The position numbers were made by a program, and so were the translations under genes. Below the pieces are notes generated by a model. It saw only the letters and a program-made list of their open reading frames with translations, had not been told where the DNA came from and did not search any database. This document shows positions 23,492 through 31,336 of a stretch of DNA of 64,000 nucleotides, in pieces (position 1 is the first letter of the stretch; every line of letters starts with the position of its first letter). Location of the stretch: positions 496,001 through 560,000 of the forward strand of contig CAVWEN010000002.1 in the NCBI GenBank assembly GCA_963754045.1. Reading direction: 5' to 3'. The stretch is from JALZKA01 sp963754045 (GTDB lineage Bacteria; Actinomycetota; Thermoleophilia; Solirubrobacterales; 70-9).

Positions 23492-24949
23492 GTGAGTCGG
23501 GAGCCGGTGAGGGCGGCGATTCTCACCCTCGCGATGGTCGCGGTCGCCGGTGCGCTGGCGGCCGGGGTACTGGCGCTGGGGCTGGGTGATCGCACGCCAT
23601 TGGACGTAAGCGTGGAGACGATCGCCGAGCGGGCGGCGACCTCTGGCGAGCCAGGATCGGGAGATCCGCTTGCTTTCAACGCCGATGACACCGACGAGCT
23701 TGCGCGGCGAGCGACACTCGGGACCTCGCATGTGATCTTCGAGAAGAGCCCGGAGGGCGTGGTCGCCTCCGCCGAGCGCACCGCACGATGGCGCCCGGAT
23801 ATCGAACGAGCGGCCGCTGACCACGGGGTCGAAGCGGACACGTTGGAGGCGATGATCTTCCTCGAGAGCGCGGGGCGCCCGACGGTGATGGCCGGCACCA
23901 CCCCGGAGGCGGCCAGTGGCCTGGCCCAGATCATCCCGTCCACAGCGACCGATCTGCTCGGAATGAAGGTGGACCTGGCGCGCTCGATCGCGATTACCAG
24001 GGCGATTCAGAAGGCGGCGCGCAACGGCAGGAACGCCGAGATCGTGCGGCTCATGCGCGACCGAGCCGCGATCGACGAGCGCTTCCAGCCCGAGGCCGCC
24101 CTTCAGGGCGCCGCGCGTTATCTGCAGATTGCCGAGGAGCGCTTCGGCTCGTCCGAGCTGGCTGTGGTCAGCTACCACATGGGAATCGGCAACCTCGAGA
24201 ACGTGATCGACGCGTACGGGGACGACGGCGACGTGAGCTACCCGCAGCTCTTCTTCGATTCCAGCCCAACCCGCAAGCCCGACGCCTGGCGGTTGCTCTC
24301 GGGCTTCGGTGACGACTCCTCCCTCTATCTGTGGCGGGTCAGAGCCTCGCAGCAGGTGATGCGCGAGTGGCGCGACGATCCCGGCGCGCTGGCCGACAAG
24401 GCAGAGTTGATCACCGCGAAGGCAACCCTGGAGGAGCTATTCCACCCCGAGGATGAGACCGAGGTATTCGAGACGCCCGAGGACGTCGGCGAGGCGAACC
24501 TTCAAGGTGAGCTCGTGACGATTCCCGACGATGCCTCACTGGGGTTCAGGGTTGTCGAGCAGGCGGGCGAGTTGGCGGACGAGCTCGGCGTCGCGCGCGA
24601 GACCTACCGGGTGCTTCGCCCGGAGGCCCTCGCAGCACTGACCTACCTGGCCGCGAAGGTCAAGGCGATCTCGGGCGAGCGCCGCCCCCTTCGCGTCACC
24701 AGTGCCGCCCGGGATCGCAGCTACCAGGACCTGCTCACCGGCGTCAACCCAGAGGCCACTACCGAGTACTCGCTGCACACGACCGGCTGGTCGTTCGACA
24801 TCCTCCGCGACTACGGCTCCGAACGTCAGGCCGCCGCGTTTCAGTTCGCGCTCGATCGCCTCCGCGCCCACGCGATCATCGACTACGCCCTCGAGCCTGC
24901 CGCCGTGCATATCACGGTTTCCGAAACCGCCAGCGTCCTGGCGGAGTAG
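23492..24949 (+). CDS. Membrane-anchored lytic transglycosylase with C-terminal DUF5715-like domain
   Basis: The 485-aa protein has an N-terminal signal-anchor (about residues 8-30). A lytic transglycosylase domain of SLT type is seen from about 105 to 260: MIFLESAGRPTVMAG carries the catalytic Glu, then SGLAQIIPSTATDLLG, ALQGAARYL and VVSYHMGIGNLENVI. The C-terminal 130 residues (VTSAARDRSYQDLL, HTTGWSFDI) resemble the DUF5715/peptidase-M15-like domain, so it may both cleave glycan strands and bind or cut stem peptides. The GTG start is supported by its leaderless -10 box. With SpoIID it makes a small cell-wall remodelling neighbourhood. Confidence 0.8.
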   Translation: MSREPVRAAILTLAMVAVAGALAAGVLALGLGDRTPLDVSVETIAERAATSGEPGSGDPLAFNADDTDELARRATLGTSHVIFEKSPEGVVASAERTARWRPDIERAAADHGVEADTLEAMIFLESAGRPTVMAGTTPEAASGLAQIIPSTATDLLGMKVDLARSIAITRAIQKAARNGRNAEIVRLMRDRAAIDERFQPEAALQGAARYLQIAEERFGSSELAVVSYHMGIGNLENVIDAYGDDGDVSYPQLFFDSSPTRKPDAWRLLSGFGDDSSLYLWRVRASQQVMREWRDDPGALADKAELITAKATLEELFHPEDETEVFETPEDVGEANLQGELVTIPDDASLGFRVVEQAGELADELGVARETYRVLRPEALAALTYLAAKVKAISGERRPLRVTSAARDRSYQDLLTGVNPEATTEYSLHTTGWSFDILRDYGSERQAAAFQFALDRLRAHAIIDYALEPAAVHITVSETASVLAE

Positions 24950-24968
24950 GTCCCACCATCGCCTCCCC

Positions 24969-24982
24969 GGCCAGCGTTGGCC
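24969..24982 (+). terminator. Small hairpin after the transglycosylase gene
   Basis: GGCCA and TGGCC (24969-24982) flank a GCGT loop, 20 nt after the stop. The stem is short and no T-run follows, so termination is doubtful. Confidence 0.2.
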
Positions 24983-25045
24983 ACTTGTGGGCCCTATGGG
25001 GCGGTAAGGCGCCAACAGGTGCGGCGGCTGGGCGATCCGGCTGGG

Positions 25046-25051
25046 TAGGTT
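25046..25051 (+). promoter_or_regulatory. -10 box (TAGGTT) of the hotdog thioesterase gene, leaderless type
   Basis: TAGGTT ends 7 nt before the ATG at 25059. This favours that codon over the GTG one codon earlier. Confidence 0.5.
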
Positions 25052-25058
25052 GGGCGTG

Positions 25059-25517
25059 ATGAGCGACTTCGAGGCCACCCCCGCGGCCTTCACGGGGATG
25101 TTGCATCAGATGATCCCGATCGCCGCGGAGATGCGGATCGAAGCGAGCGAGCTGCGTCGCGGACACGCCGAGGCGGTTGCGCCGATCGACGGCAACGCGA
25201 ACCACATCGGCACGATGTACGCGGGGGTCCTGTTCACCGTCGCCGAGGTCCTCGGCGGGGCGCTCGCGATGTCGAGCTTCGATGTCTCGAAGTTCTACCC
25301 CGTGGTCAAGGGACTCGACATCAACTTCCGCAAACCGGCGACGAGCGCCGTGACCTCGCGCGCGGGCCTTAGCGACGAGCAGATAGAGGGCCTCTCCGCA
25401 GAGGCCGAGGCAAATGGCAAGGCCGAGTTCATTCTGAACGCGGAACTCCACGACGTCGAGGGCGTCCTGGTCGCCGAGAGCGCCGGCACCTACCAGATCC
25501 GCACCCACGGGTCGTAG
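25059..25517 (+). CDS. Hotdog-fold thioesterase-like protein (DUF4442-type)
   Basis: The 152-aa protein matches the DUF4442/YiiD-C branch of hotdog-fold proteins: NHIGTMYAGVLFTVAEVLGG forms the central hotdog helix, followed by KGLDINFRKPATSAV on a strand. Such proteins hydrolyse or bind acyl-CoA or acyl-ACP thioesters, but catalytic residues vary and the substrate is unknown. A small membrane protein gene starts 9 nt after its stop and carries its own -10-like box. Confidence 0.65.
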   Translation: MSDFEATPAAFTGMLHQMIPIAAEMRIEASELRRGHAEAVAPIDGNANHIGTMYAGVLFTVAEVLGGALAMSSFDVSKFYPVVKGLDINFRKPATSAVTSRAGLSDEQIEGLSAEAEANGKAEFILNAELHDVEGVLVAESAGTYQIRTHGS

Positions 25518-25520
25518 CAT
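25515..25520 (+). promoter_or_regulatory. -10-like box (TAGCAT) before the small membrane protein gene
   Basis: TAGCAT lies 6 nt before the ATG at 25527 and overlaps the stop codon of the hotdog gene. It could give an internal leaderless transcript. Confidence 0.35.
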
Positions 25521-25526
25521 CGCCGT

Positions 25527-25964
25527 ATGCCGTCGGTGACGCCCATCCGGAACTGGACCGTCGCGCAGCACTTCGCGATCTGGATCGCCCTCTTCACGAC
25601 AGTCACAGGCTTGATCGGGATGGCGATCAACCCTGACTTCGCGGTGGGAGACGACGCTACCGCGGAGTCCTTCATCGTCGACTGGAACGGCTGGCACGCG
25701 GTGGCCGCCGTCCTCGTCGGAGTGCCAGGGCTCGCGGTCGCCTGGCTCCCCGGACTTGCGGTTCCGTACCTCGCCTATCGCGCGCTCACGGATGCACCGG
25801 TGGCGCTCTGGGCCGCAGTCGACGACCATCCGCTCGGTGTTCTCTATCTCCCCAGTAGCTCGGACGCGATCCTTCATGCAGTTATCGCAGGGGTCGCGGC
25901 GCTCGGGATCGCGCTGGCGGTACGGGACAGATCGAGACCGACGCTGGCCCCGACCCACGACTGA
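25527..25964 (+). CDS. Four-helix membrane protein, DUF4383-like
   Basis: The 145-aa protein has about four transmembrane helices and a conserved-looking VDWNGWHAVAAVLVGVPGLA segment between helices 1 and 2. The NGWH-helix arrangement recalls DUF4383 proteins, whose function is unknown. The match is by eye. It follows the hotdog gene closely and converges on ychF with 7 nt between stops. Confidence 0.55.
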   Translation: MPSVTPIRNWTVAQHFAIWIALFTTVTGLIGMAINPDFAVGDDATAESFIVDWNGWHAVAAVLVGVPGLAVAWLPGLAVPYLAYRALTDAPVALWAAVDDHPLGVLYLPSSSDAILHAVIAGVAALGIALAVRDRSRPTLAPTHD

Positions 25965-25971
25965 GCGGTCG

Positions 25972-27048
25972 TCAGACCTTGACGGTCATCACGTCGCCGT
26001 CGGCCATCACGTAATCGCGACCCTCGATCCGCAGCAGGCCCTTGTCGCGCGCGGGTGCGTAGCCGCCTGAGTCGACGAGGTCCTGCCAGCCGATCACCTC
26101 GGCACGAATGAACGCGTCCTGGATCTCGCCGTGGATCTTGCCGGCGGCCTCCCAGGCGCTCGAACCGCGCCGAACGTTGCGGGCCATCGCCTCCTTGTCC
26201 TCCCCGGCGGTGAAGAACGTGATCAGGTCGAGGAGCGAGAAGGCAGCGTGGATCACCCGGGTCAGCCCCGATTCGGACACGCCCAGCTCGCCTCGGAGCT
26301 CGGCCGCCTCCTCGGGGTCGGTGATCTCGGCGAGCTCCGACTCGATGCGCGCGCTCACGGCGACCGCGCTGGCACCGGCGCCGCTCGCATGCCTGGCGAC
26401 CGCCTCGGGGACCTCATCCGACCCCTCGTCCACGTTGGCCACGTAGACGATCGGCTTCGAGGTGAGCGCCTGGAGCTGGCGGGTCGCGCCGGGCGCCGCG
26501 GCGGGGACGGGCACGTCGCGCACCGGACGCCCGTCTTCGAGCGCTACGACCACGGTTTCGAGCCAGTCTCGCTCGGCCACCAGCTCCTTGTCGAGCGAGC
26601 GCGCCTGCTTGGTCACCCGGTCGAGCCGGCGGCGCGCCTGCTCGAGGTCGGCAGCCAGCAACTCGAGCTCGATCAGCTCGATGTCGTCGCCGGGATCGAT
26701 CCGTCCCTCGGGGTGGGGGACACCACCGGCGTCGTGCGAGCGGACCACGTGGCAGATAGCGTCGGTCTCACGGATCGCGGCGAGGAACCTGTTGCCGAGC
26801 CCCTCACCCTCCGATGCGCCGCGAACCAGGCCGGCGATGTCGTGAAACTCGATCGTCTCGAGCACGACCTTCGAGGAGCGCACCGTCCCAGCCACGCGCT
26901 CCAGCCGCTCATCCGGCACGGATACAACGGCAACGTTCGGGTCGATCGTGGTGAACGGGTAGTCACCGGTTTCGGCGCCCCCGCTGGTGAGTGCGTTGAA
27001 GAGGGTGGACTTGCCCGCGTTGGGCAACCCCACGATGCCGACCTTCAC
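25972..27048 (-). CDS. ychF: Redox/ribosome-associated ATPase of the Obg family
   Basis: From GTG at 27048 the protein is 358 aa, the expected YchF/Ola1 length. The P-loop GLPNAGKST is at residues 7-15, the G3 region is DIAGLVRGASEGEGLGN, and the NxxE-type G4 (NVDE) marks the ATP-preferring YchF branch. A coiled-coil insertion lies near residues 130-190. The C-terminal TGS domain ends at YVMADGDVMTVKV. YchF binds ribosomes and modulates translation and oxidative stress responses. The start overlaps the PAP2 stop (GTGA), showing translational coupling, and excludes an upstream in-frame extension. Confidence 0.92.
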   Translation of the reverse strand: MKVGIVGLPNAGKSTLFNALTSGGAETGDYPFTTIDPNVAVVSVPDERLERVAGTVRSSKVVLETIEFHDIAGLVRGASEGEGLGNRFLAAIRETDAICHVVRSHDAGGVPHPEGRIDPGDDIELIELELLAADLEQARRRLDRVTKQARSLDKELVAERDWLETVVVALEDGRPVRDVPVPAAAPGATRQLQALTSKPIVYVANVDEGSDEVPEAVARHASGAGASAVAVSARIESELAEITDPEEAAELRGELGVSESGLTRVIHAAFSLLDLITFFTAGEDKEAMARNVRRGSSAWEAAGKIHGEIQDAFIRAEVIGWQDLVDSGGYAPARDKGLLRIEGRDYVMADGDVMTVKV

Positions 27049-27683
27049 CCCGCGGACGCCTCGGCACCGGCCCGTGCGTGCTCGTCGGCCCGGTCGGAGA
27101 CGAAGTCCATCATCCTTTGCTCGACGTCGGGGCCACCGAGGCCCGGGACGGCGGCGCCGATGGCGATGCCCAGCGCGGCCCCGGCAAGTACGTCGGACGG
27201 GTAGTGCATTCCCAGATACGGCCGGCACAGGCAGATGGCGGCGGCGAGGGCGTAGAGCGGTGCGCGCGCCCGCGGCTCAACTCGCCCGAGCGCTGTGGCG
27301 GAGGCCAGCGCGGAGGTCGCGTGCGCTGACGGAAAGGAGAGTTTGCTGGGCGCCTTGGCGAGCGCGGGATGGTCCTCGATCAGGGGGCGCTCGCGTCCGA
27401 CAGCCACCTTGATCCCATAGTTGACCACCACCGCGGCGGGCCCAACGGCTGAAGCCGTGAGCCAGCGGCCGCGACGGCGTTCGTCGGCCACGGCGGAGCC
27501 CAGTCCCAGCACAATCCACACCCCAGCCCATTCACCCGCGTAGCCAAGCCCCTTCATGGCGCTGAGCAGGGGCTCGGCATGGGCTCGTGTGCGCATCTGG
27601 CGCAGCAGCCACTGGTCGATCGCGCCCAGCGCGCCGAGCGGCCCGGCCTTGCGGCGCTTGCGATATGGAAGCGGCAGCCTCAC
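27045..27683 (-). CDS. PAP2 family membrane phosphatase
   Basis: The 212-aa protein has the three PAP2 phosphatase motifs: KVAVGRERP, the central PSAH and CRPYLGMHYPSD, within a helical membrane domain. Such enzymes dephosphorylate phosphatidic acid, undecaprenyl pyrophosphate or related lipid phosphates at the membrane. It is sandwiched between a diacylglycerol-kinase-like gene and ychF, with GTGA overlaps on both sides. A lipid-phosphate cycle with the kinase is a reasonable guess. It starts with GTG at 27683. Confidence 0.85.
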   Translation of the reverse strand: MRLPLPYRKRRKAGPLGALGAIDQWLLRQMRTRAHAEPLLSAMKGLGYAGEWAGVWIVLGLGSAVADERRRGRWLTASAVGPAAVVVNYGIKVAVGRERPLIEDHPALAKAPSKLSFPSAHATSALASATALGRVEPRARAPLYALAAAICLCRPYLGMHYPSDVLAGAALGIAIGAAVPGLGGPDVEQRMMDFVSDRADEHARAGAEASAG

Positions 27684-28573
27684 GTGGGTGAGGATGTCAG
27701 AGCGGGCTCATCTTGCGAACATCCGACGATCACTTCGACAGCCAGTGGGCGCGCACGAAGCTCGACCGTCGGATACGAGACGATCTCACCGTCCACGTTC
27801 AGCGGCTGCTCGCCGTCGAGCACCAGGGTGGCGGACCTGCAGCTGTGCTTCGAGACGCCGCGCTGTGCGCCAATTCGGCCGGTTCTAAGGCCGAACGCGT
27901 GGGCGATCAGCCGCGCGCGCGACCGAGCTTCGATCACAACCACATCGAGGCGGCCACTCTGGGGATCGCCGCCCACGTTAGAGCCGGCGCCAAACGCACC
28001 GGTGCAAGCGAACGTGACCTGCCAGGCGGCTCCCTTGAACAGGCCCCGGTCATCGCAGCGCACCTCGCACCGAACGGGTTGGGCACGCAGGCCGGCGCCG
28101 AGCGCACCGACGAAGTAGGCCACGGGGCCGAGCGCGCCCTTGAGGCCCGCGGCCCGGCGCGCGGCGGCGGGGGGCAGGCCAAGGCTCGCGACGTTGACGA
28201 ACGGCCGGTCGCCGATGGTGGCCAGGTCTAGTGGGCGCAGGCGGTCGCCGCGAACGGCCAACGCGCAGGCCTCGTCAGTATCGAGCGGGATACCGAGATC
28301 GCGCGCGAAATCGTTGGCGGTCCCGGTGGGAATCACGGCGAGCGGAACCCCTGCTCGCCCCGCGGCCTCGGCCACACCTGCAATCGAGCCGTCGCCACCG
28401 GCCACGGCCACGCGTTGGGGCCCATCGCCCAGGGCGACGTCGATCTCGTCCAACCCGTAGCCGGTGACCTCCGCCCCGAGGCCGCGCAGCCTGCTCGCGA
28501 CGGCGCCGGCCTCGCCCGATCCCGAGTCCGGATTCCCGAGCAGGGCGATCCGAGGTTTGGGTTCGCCGCTCAT
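27680..28573 (-). CDS. Diacylglycerol kinase-like lipid kinase
   Basis: From ATG at 28573 the protein is 297 aa, with a DAGK catalytic fold. The nucleotide-binding loop is VAVAGGDGSIAGVAEAAG, followed by LAVIPTGTANDFARDLGIP, both family signatures, and the C-terminal LNVDGEIV. It would phosphorylate diacylglycerol or a related lipid (sphingoid/DgkB-YegS type). Its TGA overlaps the PAP2 GTG start. A kinase and a phosphatase of opposing activity in one coupled operon is notable. An upstream in-frame extension lies across the divergent M28 promoter and is rejected. Confidence 0.85.
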   Translation of the reverse strand: MSGEPKPRIALLGNPDSGSGEAGAVASRLRGLGAEVTGYGLDEIDVALGDGPQRVAVAGGDGSIAGVAEAAGRAGVPLAVIPTGTANDFARDLGIPLDTDEACALAVRGDRLRPLDLATIGDRPFVNVASLGLPPAAARRAAGLKGALGPVAYFVGALGAGLRAQPVRCEVRCDDRGLFKGAAWQVTFACTGAFGAGSNVGGDPQSGRLDVVVIEARSRARLIAHAFGLRTGRIGAQRGVSKHSCRSATLVLDGEQPLNVDGEIVSYPTVELRARPLAVEVIVGCSQDEPALTSSPT

Positions 28574-28654
28574 CGGGCAGCCCGCCAGGGTAGGAACGGC
28601 CGGGCGCGTGGCGGGGGCCGACGGGCGCCGGCGGGATCGAGGAGAGGAATCATC

Positions 28655-30217
28655 TTGAGCAAGAGGTTGATCGTCGTAGTCGTCGCGGTGCTTTGCGCGG
28701 CAGTTGCATCCGTTGCGATCGCAGGCAAGGGTGACACCCGCCGAGATGCGTTTGACCGATCGGCCAAGCTGCGCAAGGCCGTCAGCGCCGACGCGGTTCT
28801 GCGCCACCTGGACAGCTTCCAGGCAATCGCCGACGCGAACGGGGGCACCCGAGCTTCCGGCCAGCCCGGTTACGACCGGTCCGCGAATTACGTCGCTAGG
28901 AAGATGACGAAGGCGGGTTACCGGGTCGAGCGCCAGTCCTTCGAGTTCGAGGCGTTCACCGAGGAGAGCCCCACCGAGTTCGCACAGGTCGCTCCCACCG
29001 CCACCACCTACGAGGCGGGCGTCGACTTCGACATCGCCGAGTTCTCTGGCAGCGGGGACGTGACGGCAGAGCTGGTCGCGATCGACCTAGTGATTCCCCC
29101 CGGGGCTGAGCCGAGCACCTCGGACAGCGGCTGCGAGGCCGACGACTTCACCGGCACCGGGGTCGCCGGCAAGATCGCGCTCGTCCAGCGCGGCACCTGC
29201 GACTTCGCGGTGAAGGCGGATAACGCGGCCACGGCAGGCGCCGTGGGCGTTGTGATCTTCAACGAGGGCCAGCCGGGCCGCGATGGCCTGCTCTCACCAA
29301 CGCTGAGTGCACCACGGCGCTTGGTCCCGGTGATCGGCACGACCTTTGCGCTGGGCGAGAAGTTCGCCAACGGCGAGACGAGCGGTTTGACCGGCGTTAC
29401 GGTGCGCCTAGCCACCGACACATCGTCGGAGATCGTCACGACCGAGAACGTGATCGCGACCGGTCGCCGGGGTGATGCCTCCAACGTCGTCATGTCCGGC
29501 GCACACCTCGACTCGGTTGCGGAGGGTCCGGGCATCAACGACAACGGATCCGGCTCCGCAGGCCTGCTCGAGATCGCGACCGACCTGGCGCGGCAGAAGG
29601 ACAAGCCCAAGAATCGTTTGCGCTTCGCATGGTGGGGAGCTGAGGAGTCAGGCCTCGTCGGCTCCACCGAGTACGTCGCGGATCTGACCGAGATGGAGGG
29701 CAGCCGGATCGCGCTGTACTTGAACTTCGACATGATCGGCTCCCCGAACTTCGCCCGGTTCGTCTACGACGGCAACGGATCGGCGTTCGGCCTCTCGGGA
29801 CCTGAAGGCTCCGACACGATCGAGTGCGTCTTTCAGCGCTACTTCGAGCGCAAGGGCCTCGCATCCGGGCAGACCGCGTTCGACGGCCGCTCGGACTACC
29901 TCCCGTTCATCGAGGTCGGGATCCCCTCGGGCGGGCTCTTCACAGGAGCCGAGGCCGTCAAGACACCAGCCCAGCAGGCTGCATACGGAGGTACCGACGG
30001 CGAGGCGTTCGACCCGTGCTACCACGCGGCCTGCGACGACGGCGAGAACGTCAGCCGCCGCGCCCTCGAGCAGATGTCCGACGCGGCCGCCCACACGATT
30101 CACAAGTTCTCGAACGATCTCAAGTTCGTCCGAGAGAAGACCGTGAACCAGCGACGGACGGCCCGCGGCCGGGAGGCCATCAGCCGTGCACGCGCAGGGG
30201 ATCGCTACACGCGCTAG
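28655..30217 (+). CDS. Secreted M28 family metallopeptidase with PA domain
   Basis: The 520-aa protein starts with TTG at 28655, supported by GGAGAGG 8 nt upstream. It has a signal peptide of about 24 residues ending AIAG. The layout is M28 aminopeptidase with an inserted PA domain (GKIALVQRGTCDFAVKADNA). Two-zinc ligands are seen in AHLDSVAEGPGINDNGSG, WGAEESGLVGS, NFDMIG and the final YHAACDD. Such exported aminopeptidases take N-terminal residues from peptides. Downstream, a membrane protein gene begins 24 nt later. Confidence 0.88.
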   Translation: MSKRLIVVVVAVLCAAVASVAIAGKGDTRRDAFDRSAKLRKAVSADAVLRHLDSFQAIADANGGTRASGQPGYDRSANYVARKMTKAGYRVERQSFEFEAFTEESPTEFAQVAPTATTYEAGVDFDIAEFSGSGDVTAELVAIDLVIPPGAEPSTSDSGCEADDFTGTGVAGKIALVQRGTCDFAVKADNAATAGAVGVVIFNEGQPGRDGLLSPTLSAPRRLVPVIGTTFALGEKFANGETSGLTGVTVRLATDTSSEIVTTENVIATGRRGDASNVVMSGAHLDSVAEGPGINDNGSGSAGLLEIATDLARQKDKPKNRLRFAWWGAEESGLVGSTEYVADLTEMEGSRIALYLNFDMIGSPNFARFVYDGNGSAFGLSGPEGSDTIECVFQRYFERKGLASGQTAFDGRSDYLPFIEVGIPSGGLFTGAEAVKTPAQQAAYGGTDGEAFDPCYHAACDDGENVSRRALEQMSDAAAHTIHKFSNDLKFVREKTVNQRRTARGREAISRARAGDRYTR

Positions 30218-30241
30218 GCCCAAGGCAATACCGTCCGCGCG

Positions 30242-31336
30242 GTGCGAAGCGCGGACGCGGATCGGCAGGCCGAGTTCGAGCGGGGTTTTCGCCGCGCGGG
30301 ACTCCCCCTGTTCGTCGCCGATCGCTCGGCGGCGACCGACGTCTACAACCGCTCTGTACCCCTGTTGGGGCTGGTCTTCATCGGCGAGATGGTGGGGGCG
30401 CTCAATCTCGAGTGGTCGCCGCTGGCGAACGTCGCGGCGATCGCCGGTGGTCTGACCCTGCTGCTAGTCGGGATCGTTTTGGTCAACCGTCACCGCGGGC
30501 GCCCCGCGGTGGCGATCCCGGAGGATGTCGGGCGCATCGAGCTCGCGGGGTTTGTCTTGGTCCCGACTCTTTTGCCGCTGATCTTCGGCGGCCAGTGGCG
30601 TAGCGCCATCGTGACCGCGCTCGGCAACGGCGCGATCCTGTTGCTCCTCTACGGGGTCGTCGGCTTAGGTCTCGCCTCGATTGTGCGCTGGACGCTTGGT
30701 CGCCTGATGGGTCAGCTCCGCGCCTCGCTCGAGCTGTTCGCCAGGGCGATCCCGCTGTTGATGATCTTCTCGGTGGTGCTGTTTCTGACGACGGAGATGT
30801 GGGAGGTGTTCACAGAGATCGAGCTGGTCTCACTGGCGATTCTCACCGGCCTTTTCATCGCGCTTGGAACCACCTTCCTGGTCGCCCGGCTGCCGCGTGA
30901 GGTGCGGGCGATCGAGCGCGATGCGGGTGCCGACACTCCGGAGCTCGACCGGGGAGAGCGGTTCAACGTCGGCCTGGTGATGTTCGTGAGCCAGGCGCTG
31001 CAGGTGCTCTCCGTCAGTCTCGCGATCGGTGGCTTCTTCGTCGCGCTCGGGATGCTCGCCATCGATCAGGCGATCGTGACCGATTGGATCGGCCAGCCGG
31101 GGAAGGAGATCCTCAGCTTCAGGGCGTTCGGCGAGGTGCCGTTGCTCTTGACCGAGGAGCTTCTGCGCGTTGCCGGCGCCATCGCCGCCTTTACCGGGCT
31201 CTACTTCGCGATCTCGATGCTCACCGACGACGTCTATCGTCGGGAGTTCCTCGACGAGCTGACGACCGAGATGCGCCAGAGCTTCCACCAGCGAGCCGAG
31301 TATCTAGCACTGCGAAGGAGTCCCCCCACCGCATGA
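30242..31336 (+). CDS. Hypothetical multi-pass membrane protein
   Basis: The 364-aa protein has about eight hydrophobic helices: two near residues 40-80, three around 100-150, two around 170-215 and two between 250 and 315. The N-terminus (RQAEFERGFRRAGLPLFVADRSAA) and C-terminus (TTEMRQSFHQRAEYLALRR) are charged and cytoplasmic in character. No family is recognised. Its ATGA stop/start overlap with the next gene means it is translationally coupled to the serine hydrolase. Confidence 0.7.
   Translation: MRSADADRQAEFERGFRRAGLPLFVADRSAATDVYNRSVPLLGLVFIGEMVGALNLEWSPLANVAAIAGGLTLLLVGIVLVNRHRGRPAVAIPEDVGRIELAGFVLVPTLLPLIFGGQWRSAIVTALGNGAILLLLYGVVGLGLASIVRWTLGRLMGQLRASLELFARAIPLLMIFSVVLFLTTEMWEVFTEIELVSLAILTGLFIALGTTFLVARLPREVRAIERDAGADTPELDRGERFNVGLVMFVSQALQVLSVSLAIGGFFVALGMLAIDQAIVTDWIGQPGKEILSFRAFGEVPLLLTEELLRVAGAIAAFTGLYFAISMLTDDVYRREFLDELTTEMRQSFHQRAEYLALRRSPPTA

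Noticed and set aside
22212..23495. Long + strand frame across the end of the SpoIID gene and the CrtC-like gene
   Set aside because: It overlaps two well-supported genes, has no recognisable motif and looks like a GC-rich antisense frame.
27049..27228. 60-residue N-terminal extension of YchF
   Set aside because: The extension is Arg/Pro-rich and lies inside the PAP2 gene. The GTG at 27048 gives the canonical YchF N-terminus and a GTGA overlap.
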